Source of the DNA: CAZVGZ01 sp964627605
Lineage (GTDB): Bacteria; Latescibacterota; MWCZ01; CAZVGZ01
DNA length: 64,000 nt
Direction: 5' to 3'
NCBI GenBank assembly: GCA_964627605.1
Contig: CAZVGZ010000004.1
Location: 1 to 64,000 of the forward strand
Made by a program: the position numbers and the translations under genes. Positions 24,956-33,810 of this stretch are shown here, in pieces (positions within the stretch are counted from its first letter, which is position 1; the number at the start of each line of letters is the position of its first letter). Below the pieces are notes generated by a model that saw only the letters and a list, made by a program, of their open reading frames with translations, ran no database searches and was not told the DNA's origin.

Positions 24956-26548
24956 TCAGATGACCCTTTCATAGTCGTCCAGGTCAAGATTCCAGACCGG
25001 TACGCCGCAGTATCTGTCACCTTCAGGGCAGTATGGTGTTCGAGTAGAACCGTGGCGGTGACCGCATGGCGGTAGAAGGTATCTACCGAGGTTCGGGTCT
25101 ATCCGTCCGACAGCTTGAGCCTCCTCAACGGACGCCTGAAAAATCTCCTCTTGCGCCAGATAGCACAAGCGCATCGCATGTTTGTGATGGAGATTTAGGA
25201 GGTCGGCAGATTCGGTGAAGCGCACCGTAGCGGCGTTGGGAAGCAGATAGAGCGCCCACTCGTTGGGCACACCTTCCTTCTTGAGATCCGCTATCGCCTT
25301 CCACGTTCTATGCATAATGTCGTCAAACTCACGTCTGGCCGATGTGTCCAGCAACACCAGCGCCGGGGTGATGTAGTCAGGATCGCCTAAAAGATGGGCT
25401 GATAAGACGGGCCTGGACGCCGGTGTCATTCGGTGCCGCTGGTCTTGCGCGTCTGCGGCATGACTAAGACGCTTGCGAAACGTATAGGATGCGTGAAAAA
25501 GCGACCTGGTAAGTTTGTTCAGTGTAGACAAGTTAAGCGCGTCGCTGTGAAGCGGATTTGACAGCGCTATCGCTATCGCTTCCTCATCGTTCATCGACGC
25601 TTTAGGTAGCCCCAAGACCTCTCTTACAGCAGATGCGACGAGTTGCTCATTTTCCGGCTTGGAACCGACCAAAACAGAATGCCTATTTTCGCCGAACTGT
25701 CCATCAAACTCGGCGATGAATGCTGCGGTCACACCGCCGCCATAAAGCTCTGGTCGCTCCTGAAAAAACGAGAATTCTGGCGTGGATTCGATGGGGAGCG
25801 GGTCATCAATAAGCGTCGAAAAATCAGGGTCGATCTTTAGCAGCTCTTCGACCATCGCCCCCACCACGATCTGCGTCTCAGACGGGGTGTCTTCCTGATT
25901 GCACAGACGCCAGTAGCGCAAGAGTGTCACAACTGAGACGGTGTGGTAGAGGTAGGCGAACGTCGCTAACGGAAGAACATAGCGAGCCACCTCCCGCGCT
26001 TTTCTCCTGATACCCAATCGGTATCTGTCAGCTTTCGCTCTGCGCCCTGGGAATCTCGCAAAAAACTGCTCCTCAGTCGGTGCGATCAGTTTCTTGGAGA
26101 GCGACTCATACCCGGCCATCTGCATTGCGACTGTCTTTTCATATATCCGCTTTGGCTTTCCCTCTAGCGCCGGTATCAGGACGTTGCTGGGATCAACCTT
26201 TGTATACCGTTGGCTCACCTGCTCGGAGTTGTAGAACGGATGGCTGTGGAGGAACGACCACAGAAACAGCCGGGAGACATTGTCCATCGCAAACTGGACA
26301 TGGGCGTGTTGAAGGGTGGTGTGGTGGCCTGCGTCAAAAATACTACGTGCGAGTTGGTCGCGGCGCGTGCGGGCTCCATCGCGTTCGGATTCTGTGTCCG
26401 CACCAGCACCGCTGACCTGGTCTGGAGTGATGATACCGCTGCTGCTATAGCAAGTCCGAGCCGCAGCCACCGCGCCATCAAATGGTTGGGAAAATGAGTT
26501 GACCAGTGTGATCTTGAGTGGCGCTGAATCGAACGGATGGGGTCTCAT
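24956..26548 (-). CDS. thyX: Two-domain flavin-dependent thymidylate synthase-like protein (ThyX tandem)
   Basis: About 530 residues, roughly twice the length of standard ThyX. The first copy has 'FDAGHHTTLQHAHVQF', 'YNSEQVSQRYTKV' and 'LPLATFAYLYHTVSVVTLLRYWRL'; the place of the RHR motif reads LHSHPFYN. The second copy carries 'DQRHRMTPASRP' and 'LPNAATVRFTESADLLNLHHKHAMRL' with 'CYLAQEEIF'. So NEQSQRY-like and RHR-like signatures are divided between halves. ThyX makes dTMP from dUMP with FAD, NADPH and methylene-THF. The start at ATG 26548 overlaps the HAD gene's TGA (ATGA), which argues against the longer start at 26569. Confidence 0.82.
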   Translation of the reverse strand: MRPHPFDSAPLKITLVNSFSQPFDGAVAAARTCYSSSGIITPDQVSGAGADTESERDGARTRRDQLARSIFDAGHHTTLQHAHVQFAMDNVSRLFLWSFLHSHPFYNSEQVSQRYTKVDPSNVLIPALEGKPKRIYEKTVAMQMAGYESLSKKLIAPTEEQFFARFPGRRAKADRYRLGIRRKAREVARYVLPLATFAYLYHTVSVVTLLRYWRLCNQEDTPSETQIVVGAMVEELLKIDPDFSTLIDDPLPIESTPEFSFFQERPELYGGGVTAAFIAEFDGQFGENRHSVLVGSKPENEQLVASAVREVLGLPKASMNDEEAIAIALSNPLHSDALNLSTLNKLTRSLFHASYTFRKRLSHAADAQDQRHRMTPASRPVLSAHLLGDPDYITPALVLLDTSARREFDDIMHRTWKAIADLKKEGVPNEWALYLLPNAATVRFTESADLLNLHHKHAMRLCYLAQEEIFQASVEEAQAVGRIDPNLGRYLLPPCGHRHGSTRTPYCPEGDRYCGVPVWNLDLDDYERVI

Positions 26549-27249
26549 TTTGAACCTGGGTCGATGCACGCCAGATAGTCAGTGACCTGGTCAGTATCGG
26601 TGATATCCTCGAAAACTCTGTCAGCCCCTGCTTCTGTCAGCTCATCAAACGAATGCGAGCCGGTGGCGACTCCGACGCCGACAGCGTTGTGATGGGTGGC
26701 GACATCAATGTCGCAGGGTGTGTCGCCAATAATCACAACATTTCGGGACTGAGCGTGCCAGCCGGTGCGCTCCCCTAGCCGTTTGACCGCCACTGGGAGA
26801 AGCTCATGCCGCAGTTGGCCGTCTTCAGCGTAGCCGCCTATGGGACCAAAGAATCTTGATAGACCAGCGCTCGCGATCTTTATCCGCGCACCTTGAGACC
26901 AGTTCCCCGTCAGAATCCCGATGTGGATATCGGTCATCGTTCTTAGCTTATTAAGTAGCTCAACGACCCCTGGTAGCACGTAGGGATATTCGGAGTTGTT
27001 GCTGGCATCTTCGGTTAGACAGCGGATATATTCAGTTTTGAACTCCTCTGCTGTGTCTTGCGAAAAAGCAATACCCGACTTTTCCAAGCCCTCATCGTAG
27101 ATGATCTTGTCGGTTTTGCCGTGGAGCAGAATCCCGTCGAACCCGCCTGAAATACCAAAAACGGTCTCAAACGCCCTGTTCATCGCTTCGGTGCCAACCG
27201 GCCCGGAGTTGATGAGTGTCATGTCGATGTCAAACAGAAGAAGTCTCAA
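26545..27249 (-). CDS. HAD-superfamily phosphatase (phosphoglycolate phosphatase-like)
   Basis: A 234-residue HAD hydrolase of subfamily I. Motif I is 'LLLFDIDMTLINSG' with nucleophile Asp and Asp+2; motif II is 'IGILTGNW'; motif IV is 'VVIIGDTPCDIDVA'. The helical cap lies between them. The reading frame extends to 27285, but TTG 27249 is preferred because AAAGGAG lies six bases upstream and the protein then starts right at motif I. It precedes and overlaps thyX by ATGA, so the two are coupled. It may remove phosphate from nucleotides or phosphoglycolate; specificity is not readable. Confidence 0.85.
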   Translation of the reverse strand: MRLLLFDIDMTLINSGPVGTEAMNRAFETVFGISGGFDGILLHGKTDKIIYDEGLEKSGIAFSQDTAEEFKTEYIRCLTEDASNNSEYPYVLPGVVELLNKLRTMTDIHIGILTGNWSQGARIKIASAGLSRFFGPIGGYAEDGQLRHELLPVAVKRLGERTGWHAQSRNVVIIGDTPCDIDVATHHNAVGVGVATGSHSFDELTEAGADRVFEDITDTDQVTDYLACIDPGSK

Positions 27250-27411
27250 ACATGCTCCTTTAGGGTTGGCTATTGCGATTAACACAGGACTACTACTGAG
27301 CGACGCCGAGGTGGCTAATAGGTGATATACGACAGACCAAGTCGCGACTGTAGAATGCGAGGTGCGTCAGCCCCAAAAACCGCCAACTGACCCGGTCCAC
27401 ACTGTTGACGA

Positions 27412-28659
27412 TCAGAACAGCAGGTTGTAGGAGAATTTGAGTACCTTGTCAACTTTGGCGTCTTTCTTTCCTATATACCTGACGCCGTATTCCAGGACCG
27501 CATCGCGGGTGACGGAGACGCGAGCGGCGGCGTTGATGTGCCAACCGCCCTGCCCGAAAACATTGTCAAGCTCACCCATCACCTGAACCCGCCTGATAAG
27601 CTGCTGATCGTACCCGGCGAACATCGAAAAGTCGTTATCCCTCGAAAAATCGGAAATCGCGTGGGCGCGCCCACCGACGTGGACCCGTCCCCGGCCAATC
27701 CACGGCCCTGAATCCGATTTGAGGCTGCGAGAAGCCACCAGGAAAAGCCCGCGACGGCGGCTTGTTATGGTCGCGGTCTGGTCACCTGTCGGGGCACCAT
27801 CTCGTTCGGCGCGTGTTCGTCTGGTGTCAAAGCCGATAGCGAGCCCTGGTATCAACCACCATTCGTTGTTGATGCGAAATTTGGCCAGCCCGTCTGGCGT
27901 CTTCATATCCGGCAATCCCGATCCCAGAAACTCACCCATCCTGAGCTCCATCCCCAACTGAAGCCTGCCAAAAAATGCGATCCTCGAGGTCAGCGCCATC
28001 TCGCCAGCCGAGTTGTTTCTAAGCTGCAAAGACCAGCTTCTCCATTCTGAAACCGAGTTTGTGGGAATATCCAGAAGCTGATAGTCGAGAAATGGGTAAG
28101 TCGGCACCGCCACAACCCGCTCACCCTCAGTTGCCCCAACTGAGGTGCCCGCTACTGTGAACGTCGAGCCAGACGCGATCCGTCTCGCTCCTATATACCG
28201 TTTGCGCCAATATGCGCTCCCCAGATCGGCGTAGCCCACGCCGCGAGTGGTCCCGGCGTGGACCATCCTGTCTGATCCTGCGAAGATGCCTACATGTGAG
28301 ACACCGCGACCGGTGGTGTTGAAAAACACCAGATCGCCCAAGTCCAGACGATCACGGCGAACCGAATCGCCTATCCGGTAGAGATCGCGGGAGGTGCGGG
28401 GCAGATGTATGCCCTGCCGCTCATAGATTCTCACAACCAGCCCGGAGCAGTCGATCCCACTCTTGGTGGTGCCTCCCCACCTGTAGGGTGTGCCGATGAA
28501 CTCCCTTATGCTCGCGGCGAGTTTGTCGCGGTCGATACTTTCGAACGATTCTGGCGTTTCGATCAGCGCTGGGACCGTGTTTGCAAGAAACAGCAGGGCC
28601 GCCAAAACTGCGATGTAGATCGAGCTGCGGGATTGAACAGTAGAGTCGGTATCTGTCAC
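27412..28659 (-). CDS. NlpC/P60 peptidoglycan hydrolase fused to a C-terminal outer-membrane barrel
   Basis: A 415-residue protein. A membrane signal segment (about residues 13-32) is followed by an NlpC/P60 domain: Cys71 in 'GIDCSGLV', His122 in 'VSHVGIF', His134 in 'MVHAGT'. Residues about 195-415 are alternating beta-strands with aromatic girdles ('WSLQLRNNSAGEMALTSRIA', 'VLEYGVRYIGK') and the chain ends 'LKFSYNLLF', a terminal Phe as in barrels recognised by the BAM complex. A gamma-D-Glu-diamino-acid peptidase tethered to the outer membrane is inferred. The start GTG 28659 lies eight bases after the xerD stop, so they form one transcript. Confidence 0.75.
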   Translation of the reverse strand: MTDTDSTVQSRSSIYIAVLAALLFLANTVPALIETPESFESIDRDKLAASIREFIGTPYRWGGTTKSGIDCSGLVVRIYERQGIHLPRTSRDLYRIGDSVRRDRLDLGDLVFFNTTGRGVSHVGIFAGSDRMVHAGTTRGVGYADLGSAYWRKRYIGARRIASGSTFTVAGTSVGATEGERVVAVPTYPFLDYQLLDIPTNSVSEWRSWSLQLRNNSAGEMALTSRIAFFGRLQLGMELRMGEFLGSGLPDMKTPDGLAKFRINNEWWLIPGLAIGFDTRRTRAERDGAPTGDQTATITSRRRGLFLVASRSLKSDSGPWIGRGRVHVGGRAHAISDFSRDNDFSMFAGYDQQLIRRVQVMGELDNVFGQGGWHINAAARVSVTRDAVLEYGVRYIGKKDAKVDKVLKFSYNLLF

Positions 28660-28666
28660 CTGGTGG

Positions 28667-29581
28667 CTATCCTCGCGGATGGTAGGTCTTGTGCATCTCT
28701 TTTAGATATTCGCGGTCGATATGAGTATACATCTGTGTGGTGGCGATGGACGCGTGCCCCAACATCTCTTGCACCGACCTGAGATCAGCTCCGCCCTCTA
28801 GAAGATGCGTTGCGAACGAGTGCCTAAGGGAGTGTGGCGTCACCCGCTTTTCCGTGCCTGCGCGTTTGGCATACTGCTTGACCAGCTTAAGGAAGCCCAT
28901 CCGCGACAACGGTTCACCTTTGTAGTTGAGAAACAGAGCGTTGCCCGATGCTTCGGTAACCATGTCAGGGCGCACCTCAAAACGGTACCGCTCCACCGCC
29001 TGCACCGCTGTTGCCGCCATCGGTATCAACCGCTCTTTTGAGCTTTTGCCCAATACCCTTACGTAACCCTGATCGAAAATGACGCTCTGCGTCGTGAGTC
29101 CTAAAAGCTCGGAGACCCTCATTCCCGACGCGTAGGCCGCCTCCAACATCGCCCGGTCTCTTATTCCCAACGGCGTTGAGAGGTCAGGGATCTCCAACAT
29201 CGCCTGAATCTCTGTGCGGTTGAGGACCGAGGGGAGTTCTCTTGTGGATTTGGGACTGTCGAGATGAAGAGTCGGGTCCCGCTTTGCGTGGCCTTCGTCC
29301 AGAAGAAAACGGTGGAACACACGCACCGCAGACAGCGACCTGGAAATGCTTGTGGCTTTGAGCCCTAGACCACGGAGCGACACCACAAAAACGGTCAGGT
29401 CTTTCGATGTGGCGCTATTAGGAGAGGTCTTTTTTTGGGAAGTACGAAGGAACTCTATGTAGCGGGATATGTCTTTCTCGTATGCCAGTATGGTGTTGGT
29501 GGCCAACCCGCGTTCAGCGGAGATGAACCCCAAAAACATTTCGAGCAGTTTCGGTGCTCGATATCGGCGTTTGGCTGGCAT
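28667..29581 (-). CDS. xerD: XerC/D-type tyrosine recombinase
   Basis: Full length at 304 residues. The N-terminal SAM-like DNA-binding domain ('ERGLATNTILAYEKDISRYI') precedes the catalytic domain with every active-site residue visible: Arg155 (GMRVSELL), Lys179, His250 and Arg253 (HSLRHSFATHLL), His276 (GHASIATT), and Tyr285 (YTHI). It resolves chromosome dimers at dif during division. No integrase-type extra N-terminal arm and no att-like repeats are next to it, so a phage origin is not supported. XerC and XerD cannot be separated by eye. Confidence 0.92.
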   Translation of the reverse strand: MPAKRRYRAPKLLEMFLGFISAERGLATNTILAYEKDISRYIEFLRTSQKKTSPNSATSKDLTVFVVSLRGLGLKATSISRSLSAVRVFHRFLLDEGHAKRDPTLHLDSPKSTRELPSVLNRTEIQAMLEIPDLSTPLGIRDRAMLEAAYASGMRVSELLGLTTQSVIFDQGYVRVLGKSSKERLIPMAATAVQAVERYRFEVRPDMVTEASGNALFLNYKGEPLSRMGFLKLVKQYAKRAGTEKRVTPHSLRHSFATHLLEGGADLRSVQEMLGHASIATTQMYTHIDREYLKEMHKTYHPRG

Positions 29582-29591
29582 AAGGGCGCAA

Positions 29592-29930
29592 TCACGACCG
29601 ATCCGGCCCGGTCAGGTCAATTATATCTTTGAGCTCTTGTGCGACATCGGCGGTCGTCTCCCCAGACGCTGTGTCCTCCACAGTTTGCAGTTTTTCGTTC
29701 AGTTTCCTCAAGGCGGTGAGTGCCGCTGTGATTTTGGGGGTCTCATTCATGCATGTGTCCACCAGCTTGTCCAACGACTTGCCTCCGCTTAGCTGAGCAA
29801 GCTGAGCGCGACCGTAAATCGACGTGGTAATGTTGTTGATATAGTGGCCGACCGCCCTCAATCCATGCGCCAACTCGACGGCCCATTCGGCGTCAACCCC
29901 GCCAGGGGCGCTGCCAGTGTCTGATGTCAC
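29592..29930 (-). CDS. Small helical protein resembling an orphan histidine-kinase DHp domain
   Basis: A 112-residue soluble, helical protein. 'LAHGLRAVGHYINNITTSIYGRAQLAQL' resembles the first DHp helix of histidine kinases (H-x-x-x-N-N-x-x-T), and 'TPKITAALTALRKLNEKLQ' would be the second. No ATP-binding domain follows. The frame runs on upstream to 29969, but GTG 29930 follows GAGGAACC at the right distance. It lies 10 bases before xerD in the same direction. It may be a phosphotransfer or scaffold protein; the DHp relation is a pattern match and is not proven. Confidence 0.5.
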   Translation of the reverse strand: MTSDTGSAPGGVDAEWAVELAHGLRAVGHYINNITTSIYGRAQLAQLSGGKSLDKLVDTCMNETPKITAALTALRKLNEKLQTVEDTASGETTADVAQELKDIIDLTGPDRS

Positions 29931-30223
29931 GGTTCCTCGCTTTTGCAGGTTGTCCAGCAGGTTGCACAATTTCTAACGAATCAGATCGAATAGTATGGGC
30001 CGTACGCCAATACTCCACCTCACCTATAGTCGTCCTGCGATGGATAGTTTGGCCGCCATCGGGACCGACAATCGAAATATAGTCCGAACGGCCACCTGCT
30101 GAAACCCGTTGTGGTAGGAACAGTCGCCACACTTCTTCCGTTATGTTTATACTTAAGCAGGTTCTACACACCAATCAAGACCATTTCAAGGCGGAAGATA
30201 TTTTTTTCGTGGGAAGATATTTG

Positions 30224-33019
30224 ATGCGGTACATGGCTGTGTTGCCGCTGCTGCTTGTGGGTACAGTCTTCGCCCGCGACTACTCCGGCGTCGGTGCTAC
30301 TCTCGATTCGCCGCTGCGACAGATTGCCGAGGTCGCTGCGGGCAAGGCAGCGGTGGGAGGGCAGCTATCGAGTCACTTTCAGCGATCGAAAACCGGCGAG
30401 ATTAGGATTTATGTCTATGTGGACCCGGTCACCGATGCGATTGTCTTGGCGCTTGAGGCCGCCGGTGCCAGGATTGAACGCCTTGCCCAAGACCTTGGGA
30501 TAGTCGAGGTTTGGGCTACCGCTGGAGTGCTTAAGACGCTTGCCCTGGTCGAAGGGGTAGTAAGATTACAGTCCGTGCCGCCACCACAAATCCGCACGGG
30601 AAGCAGGCTCTCGCAAGGCGACGCGATATTAGGTGCGGACTCTGCGCGTCTTTTGGGGTTTGACGGATCAGGTGTCAAAGTCGGGGTGATTTCAGATGGC
30701 GTAACTAACATCGCTACCGCCAAAGCGAGCGGCGATCTTCCTCAAGCGGTGACAGTCCTTGATGCCGGATCGGGCGATGAAGGCACGGCGATGCTGGAGA
30801 TAGTACACGACCTTGCGCCAGGAGCCGATCTGCTGTTTCATGGTGTTATCGGTTCGTCGCTGGATATGCGCGATGCGATCCGTGCACTCGCCCAAGCGGG
30901 AGCGGACGTGATTGTGGACGACATCGGATTGTACGATCAGCCGATGTTTCAGGACGGTGCGCTGGCCAAAGTGGTCGACGAGGTCTTTGATGGTGGTGCG
31001 TTCTACTGCTCAGCGGCGGGCAATCAGGCATCTGAACACTATTTGGGCGACTACTCAGACGCTGACGGAGCAGGACCGTCAAAACTTCACGCTTGGAGCG
31101 GCAGCGATACCACACTGGCGTTGAGCGTGCCTTCTGGTGGAAGTGTGAACGTGTTTGTGCAGTGGAATGACCTGTGGGGGGCCTCGGACAACGACTACGA
31201 TGTTTTCCTGTACGGCAACACCGCGCTTACCCAACTTCTCGCGCAGAGCGACGGTTCTCAAGCTGGAAACCATCTGCCGTATGAGTGGTTGTCGTATGAC
31301 AACACGTCTGAGTCGAGCAAGACGGTCTATCTGGTGGTGGAGGCCTGGAGGGCCGAGCCCAGGCGTCTCAAGGTGTTTGCCTGGGGTGACGTGACCTGGC
31401 TGGAGCACACGGTCACAAGCGGCAGCACGTTCGGTCACGCTGTGGCGCGTGGTGCCATCGGTGTTGCGGCGATCTCAGCTCAGGATTTTGGCCACGACAC
31501 CGCTGAGCCCTATAGCTCTCGCGGACCTGTGGAGATCTACTTTCCGCAACCTGAAACTCGACAGAAGCCCGATTTGGCCGCAGTTGACGGGGTATCAATA
31601 ACCGGTGCGGGAGGGTTTCCAACGACTTTCTACGGCACATCAGCAGCAGCGCCGCATGTCGCCGCCATCGCGGCCCTGGTAAGGCAGGCGTTCCCGAAAC
31701 TGGATCCGTCGGAGGTACAGACACTTCTTAGAGGCACTGCCGTAGAGTTCGGATCGCCTGAATGGGATTCGGCTTTGGGATATGGGCGAGTGGATGCGCT
31801 GGCTGCTGTCCAAGGAGTGCCGCTGGAGACTATCTGGATTGACAGCGCAACAGGCATTAATGGCGATCAGATATCTATCAACGTCTACACCACCGCCGAT
31901 TCGCTGTTCTCTGCGCAGATCGGGTTCACTTTTGATGCCGATTTTCTTTCTGCTGACTCCGGTCTCGTCATCTCATCGCTGTTCGACACCGCACCTCTGG
32001 CTTATGTAGTCGCCAACGTTACCGGCGACAGCGTCTTGATCTCGCTGACATCCCAGATCAAAACTGCGGTGCCATCAGGGATCATAGCCACGCTAAATCT
32101 CACGCTAGCCGCCGACGCGCCGCTGGGGGCGGTGTTACCGCTACTCCTCCTCCCTGCACCCAATACAAATCTTGACGAGTTGAATGTCGTTACAGAGGAC
32201 GGGGCGGTGACGGTGATAAGGCCGATGTTTGGCGACGTAACCGCTGACGGCACAATCTCGGCGCTAGATGCGTCGGTGATACTCAGATTCACAGTCAACC
32301 TTGTTACCACGATAGACACGATTTTAGCCGATGTCTCCGGCAACGGATATGTCTCTGCGCTGGATGCTTCGTTTGTGCTCAGGCGGACGGTAGACTCCTC
32401 TCTGCCGTTCCCGGTGGAGGGCGTAGCGCGGCTGTCAGATCACAGCGCCGCAGCCAGCGCGACACTGATGGAATCAGAAGGTGGCTGGTTAGTTACGCTG
32501 ACCGGACCACAGGTGTGGGGTGCTGAACTGGTGTTGGAGACAGGCGGTGACATTACGTCCGCATCTGTAGGCGGAACGCCGTGGCTTGGGACAGCCGTCG
32601 AAGATGGGCGTCTTCTGATTTCAGCGGCGTGGATGGGTCCACCGTCAACCGAACGCGTGCTGACCATCAGCGGGATCAGCGACGCTCCTCGTCTGACCAA
32701 TGCGACCGTCAACGAGACCCATGTCGCTTTGGGGGTACCGCAGAACGCGAGGCTGTTGCCTCTAGCTCCCAACCCTTTCAATCCAGCGACCGACATATCG
32801 TTCGAGCTCGAGCAACCGAGCGACATCCGTCTGATGATTGTGAACCCGCTGGGCCAGATAGTCCGAACCGTGGCAAATGGTGATCGGCCTGCCGGTAGGC
32901 ACAGTGTTGTGTGGGACGGTCGAGACGATCAAGGCAGAGAGGTCGCCAGCGGTGTCTACATCGTTCGTCTCGTCGCTGGCCCTATGGCGGTGAATAGCAG
33001 AGCCGTACTGCTCCGCTAG
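30224..33019 (+). CDS. Secreted subtilase-fold protein with cohesin-like, dockerin and FlgD-like domains
   Basis: About 931 residues from ATG 30224, which starts the signal peptide 'MRYMAVLPLLLVGTVFA' after GGGAAG; the frame also opens at 30143. The S8 fold has Asp158 (VGVISDGV), oxyanion Asn267 (SAAGN) and Ser473 (GTSAAAPH). The place of the usual His-Gly-Thr reads Asp-Glu-Gly-Thr (Glu186), then 'AMLEIVHDLAPGA'. Residues about 550-670 look cohesin-like. Two dockerin-type calcium repeats follow ('GDVTADGTISALDASVIL', 'ADVSGNGYVSALDASFVL'). The last 85 residues form a FlgD-like tail ('PNPFNPATDISF', 'WDGRDDQGREVASGVYIV'). Confidence 0.8.
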   Translation: MRYMAVLPLLLVGTVFARDYSGVGATLDSPLRQIAEVAAGKAAVGGQLSSHFQRSKTGEIRIYVYVDPVTDAIVLALEAAGARIERLAQDLGIVEVWATAGVLKTLALVEGVVRLQSVPPPQIRTGSRLSQGDAILGADSARLLGFDGSGVKVGVISDGVTNIATAKASGDLPQAVTVLDAGSGDEGTAMLEIVHDLAPGADLLFHGVIGSSLDMRDAIRALAQAGADVIVDDIGLYDQPMFQDGALAKVVDEVFDGGAFYCSAAGNQASEHYLGDYSDADGAGPSKLHAWSGSDTTLALSVPSGGSVNVFVQWNDLWGASDNDYDVFLYGNTALTQLLAQSDGSQAGNHLPYEWLSYDNTSESSKTVYLVVEAWRAEPRRLKVFAWGDVTWLEHTVTSGSTFGHAVARGAIGVAAISAQDFGHDTAEPYSSRGPVEIYFPQPETRQKPDLAAVDGVSITGAGGFPTTFYGTSAAAPHVAAIAALVRQAFPKLDPSEVQTLLRGTAVEFGSPEWDSALGYGRVDALAAVQGVPLETIWIDSATGINGDQISINVYTTADSLFSAQIGFTFDADFLSADSGLVISSLFDTAPLAYVVANVTGDSVLISLTSQIKTAVPSGIIATLNLTLAADAPLGAVLPLLLLPAPNTNLDELNVVTEDGAVTVIRPMFGDVTADGTISALDASVILRFTVNLVTTIDTILADVSGNGYVSALDASFVLRRTVDSSLPFPVEGVARLSDHSAAASATLMESEGGWLVTLTGPQVWGAELVLETGGDITSASVGGTPWLGTAVEDGRLLISAAWMGPPSTERVLTISGISDAPRLTNATVNETHVALGVPQNARLLPLAPNPFNPATDISFELEQPSDIRLMIVNPLGQIVRTVANGDRPAGRHSVVWDGRDDQGREVASGVYIVRLVAGPMAVNSRAVLLR

Positions 33020-33105
33020 GCTATCGGGCAGGTTGAGAGACCTTGGGGTAGCGATTTTCAGACGGCTTCTATGACCGCCGTTGATGTATTGTCCTGTGCC
33101 GCCAC

Positions 33106-33810
33106 TTGCTGTCTCGAAATGGGCCTCTGATTATCCTGAGTCTGGCACTTGATAACAACATCGACAGGATGGTGCGGATAAGGCTCAGTATCTCGGTGGG
33201 GCAGCTCGGTAACAGGTCGGTGGTAGACCAGTTGTTGTCACTCGTGCCGGATCAAGGCGTCGATCGATTTGTCAGAGCTGGTGTCGCTGAGGCCGTGGGG
33301 CTGCTGGGCGATCCAGCCGCTGCAGAGATGATGGTTAGTATGCTCAGAGACCCCCGACTGAGTGATTTCGTGCGGCGGGTGATCGCAGATGCCGTCGGCG
33401 CGCTGGGTTCGAAGGATGTCTCCACCGAACTAATCGCCATTTTGGACGACGCGTGGATGCCCGCATCGATTCGAGGGAGAGTCGCTGTGGCGTTGGGACA
33501 GCTTGGTGAACGCCGCTGTCTGCCCAAGTTTTTGGCGCCTCTTGAAGACAGACACATTGACCGGGCGATGTGGCGCGATGTTGCAGCAACGATGATACCG
33601 CTGGCCGACCGAAGTAGCAGCGAATACCTGCCCAGAATAGCAGTGCTTCTGCCCAGCACCGGCATCCCAAACCCGTTGTACGATCTGGCACAGCACATGG
33701 CTGGCGTAGGCGGGCAGATAGTAACCCCAGAGCAGATCGGGCTGCCGACGATTGAACATCTGTGGGTTGAGACCAGCCGCACCGAACGCATTGTGGACCA
33801 ACTGCCATGA
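33106..33810 (+). CDS. HEAT-repeat protein
   Basis: About 234 residues made of HEAT/PBS-lyase-like repeats with a period near 38-40: 'VRIRLSISVGQLGNRSVVDQLL', 'VRAGVAEAVGLLGDPAAAEMM', 'VRRVIADAVGALGSKDVS', 'IRGRVAVALGQLGERRCL'. The protein is soluble and should act as a binding scaffold. The start is uncertain: TTG 33106 has no Shine-Dalgarno sequence, and an in-frame stop lies at 33082. A different frame from ATG 33072 gives a plausible extra helix that would need a frameshift near 33120. The stop overlaps the next ATG (ATGA), coupling it to the flavoprotein. Confidence 0.72.
   Translation: MLSRNGPLIILSLALDNNIDRMVRIRLSISVGQLGNRSVVDQLLSLVPDQGVDRFVRAGVAEAVGLLGDPAAAEMMVSMLRDPRLSDFVRRVIADAVGALGSKDVSTELIAILDDAWMPASIRGRVAVALGQLGERRCLPKFLAPLEDRHIDRAMWRDVAATMIPLADRSSSEYLPRIAVLLPSTGIPNPLYDLAQHMAGVGGQIVTPEQIGLPTIEHLWVETSRTERIVDQLP

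Noticed and set aside
28667..29581. Integrative element boundary at the tyrosine recombinase
   Set aside because: The recombinase has the Xer domain layout; no att-like repeats, tRNA, or mobile cargo lie next to it.
29893..30174. 93-codon minus-strand frame upstream of the DHp-like gene
   Set aside because: It overlaps the start of the DHp-like gene in another frame and ends in low-quality Arg/Gln text. A genuine small gene is not supported.
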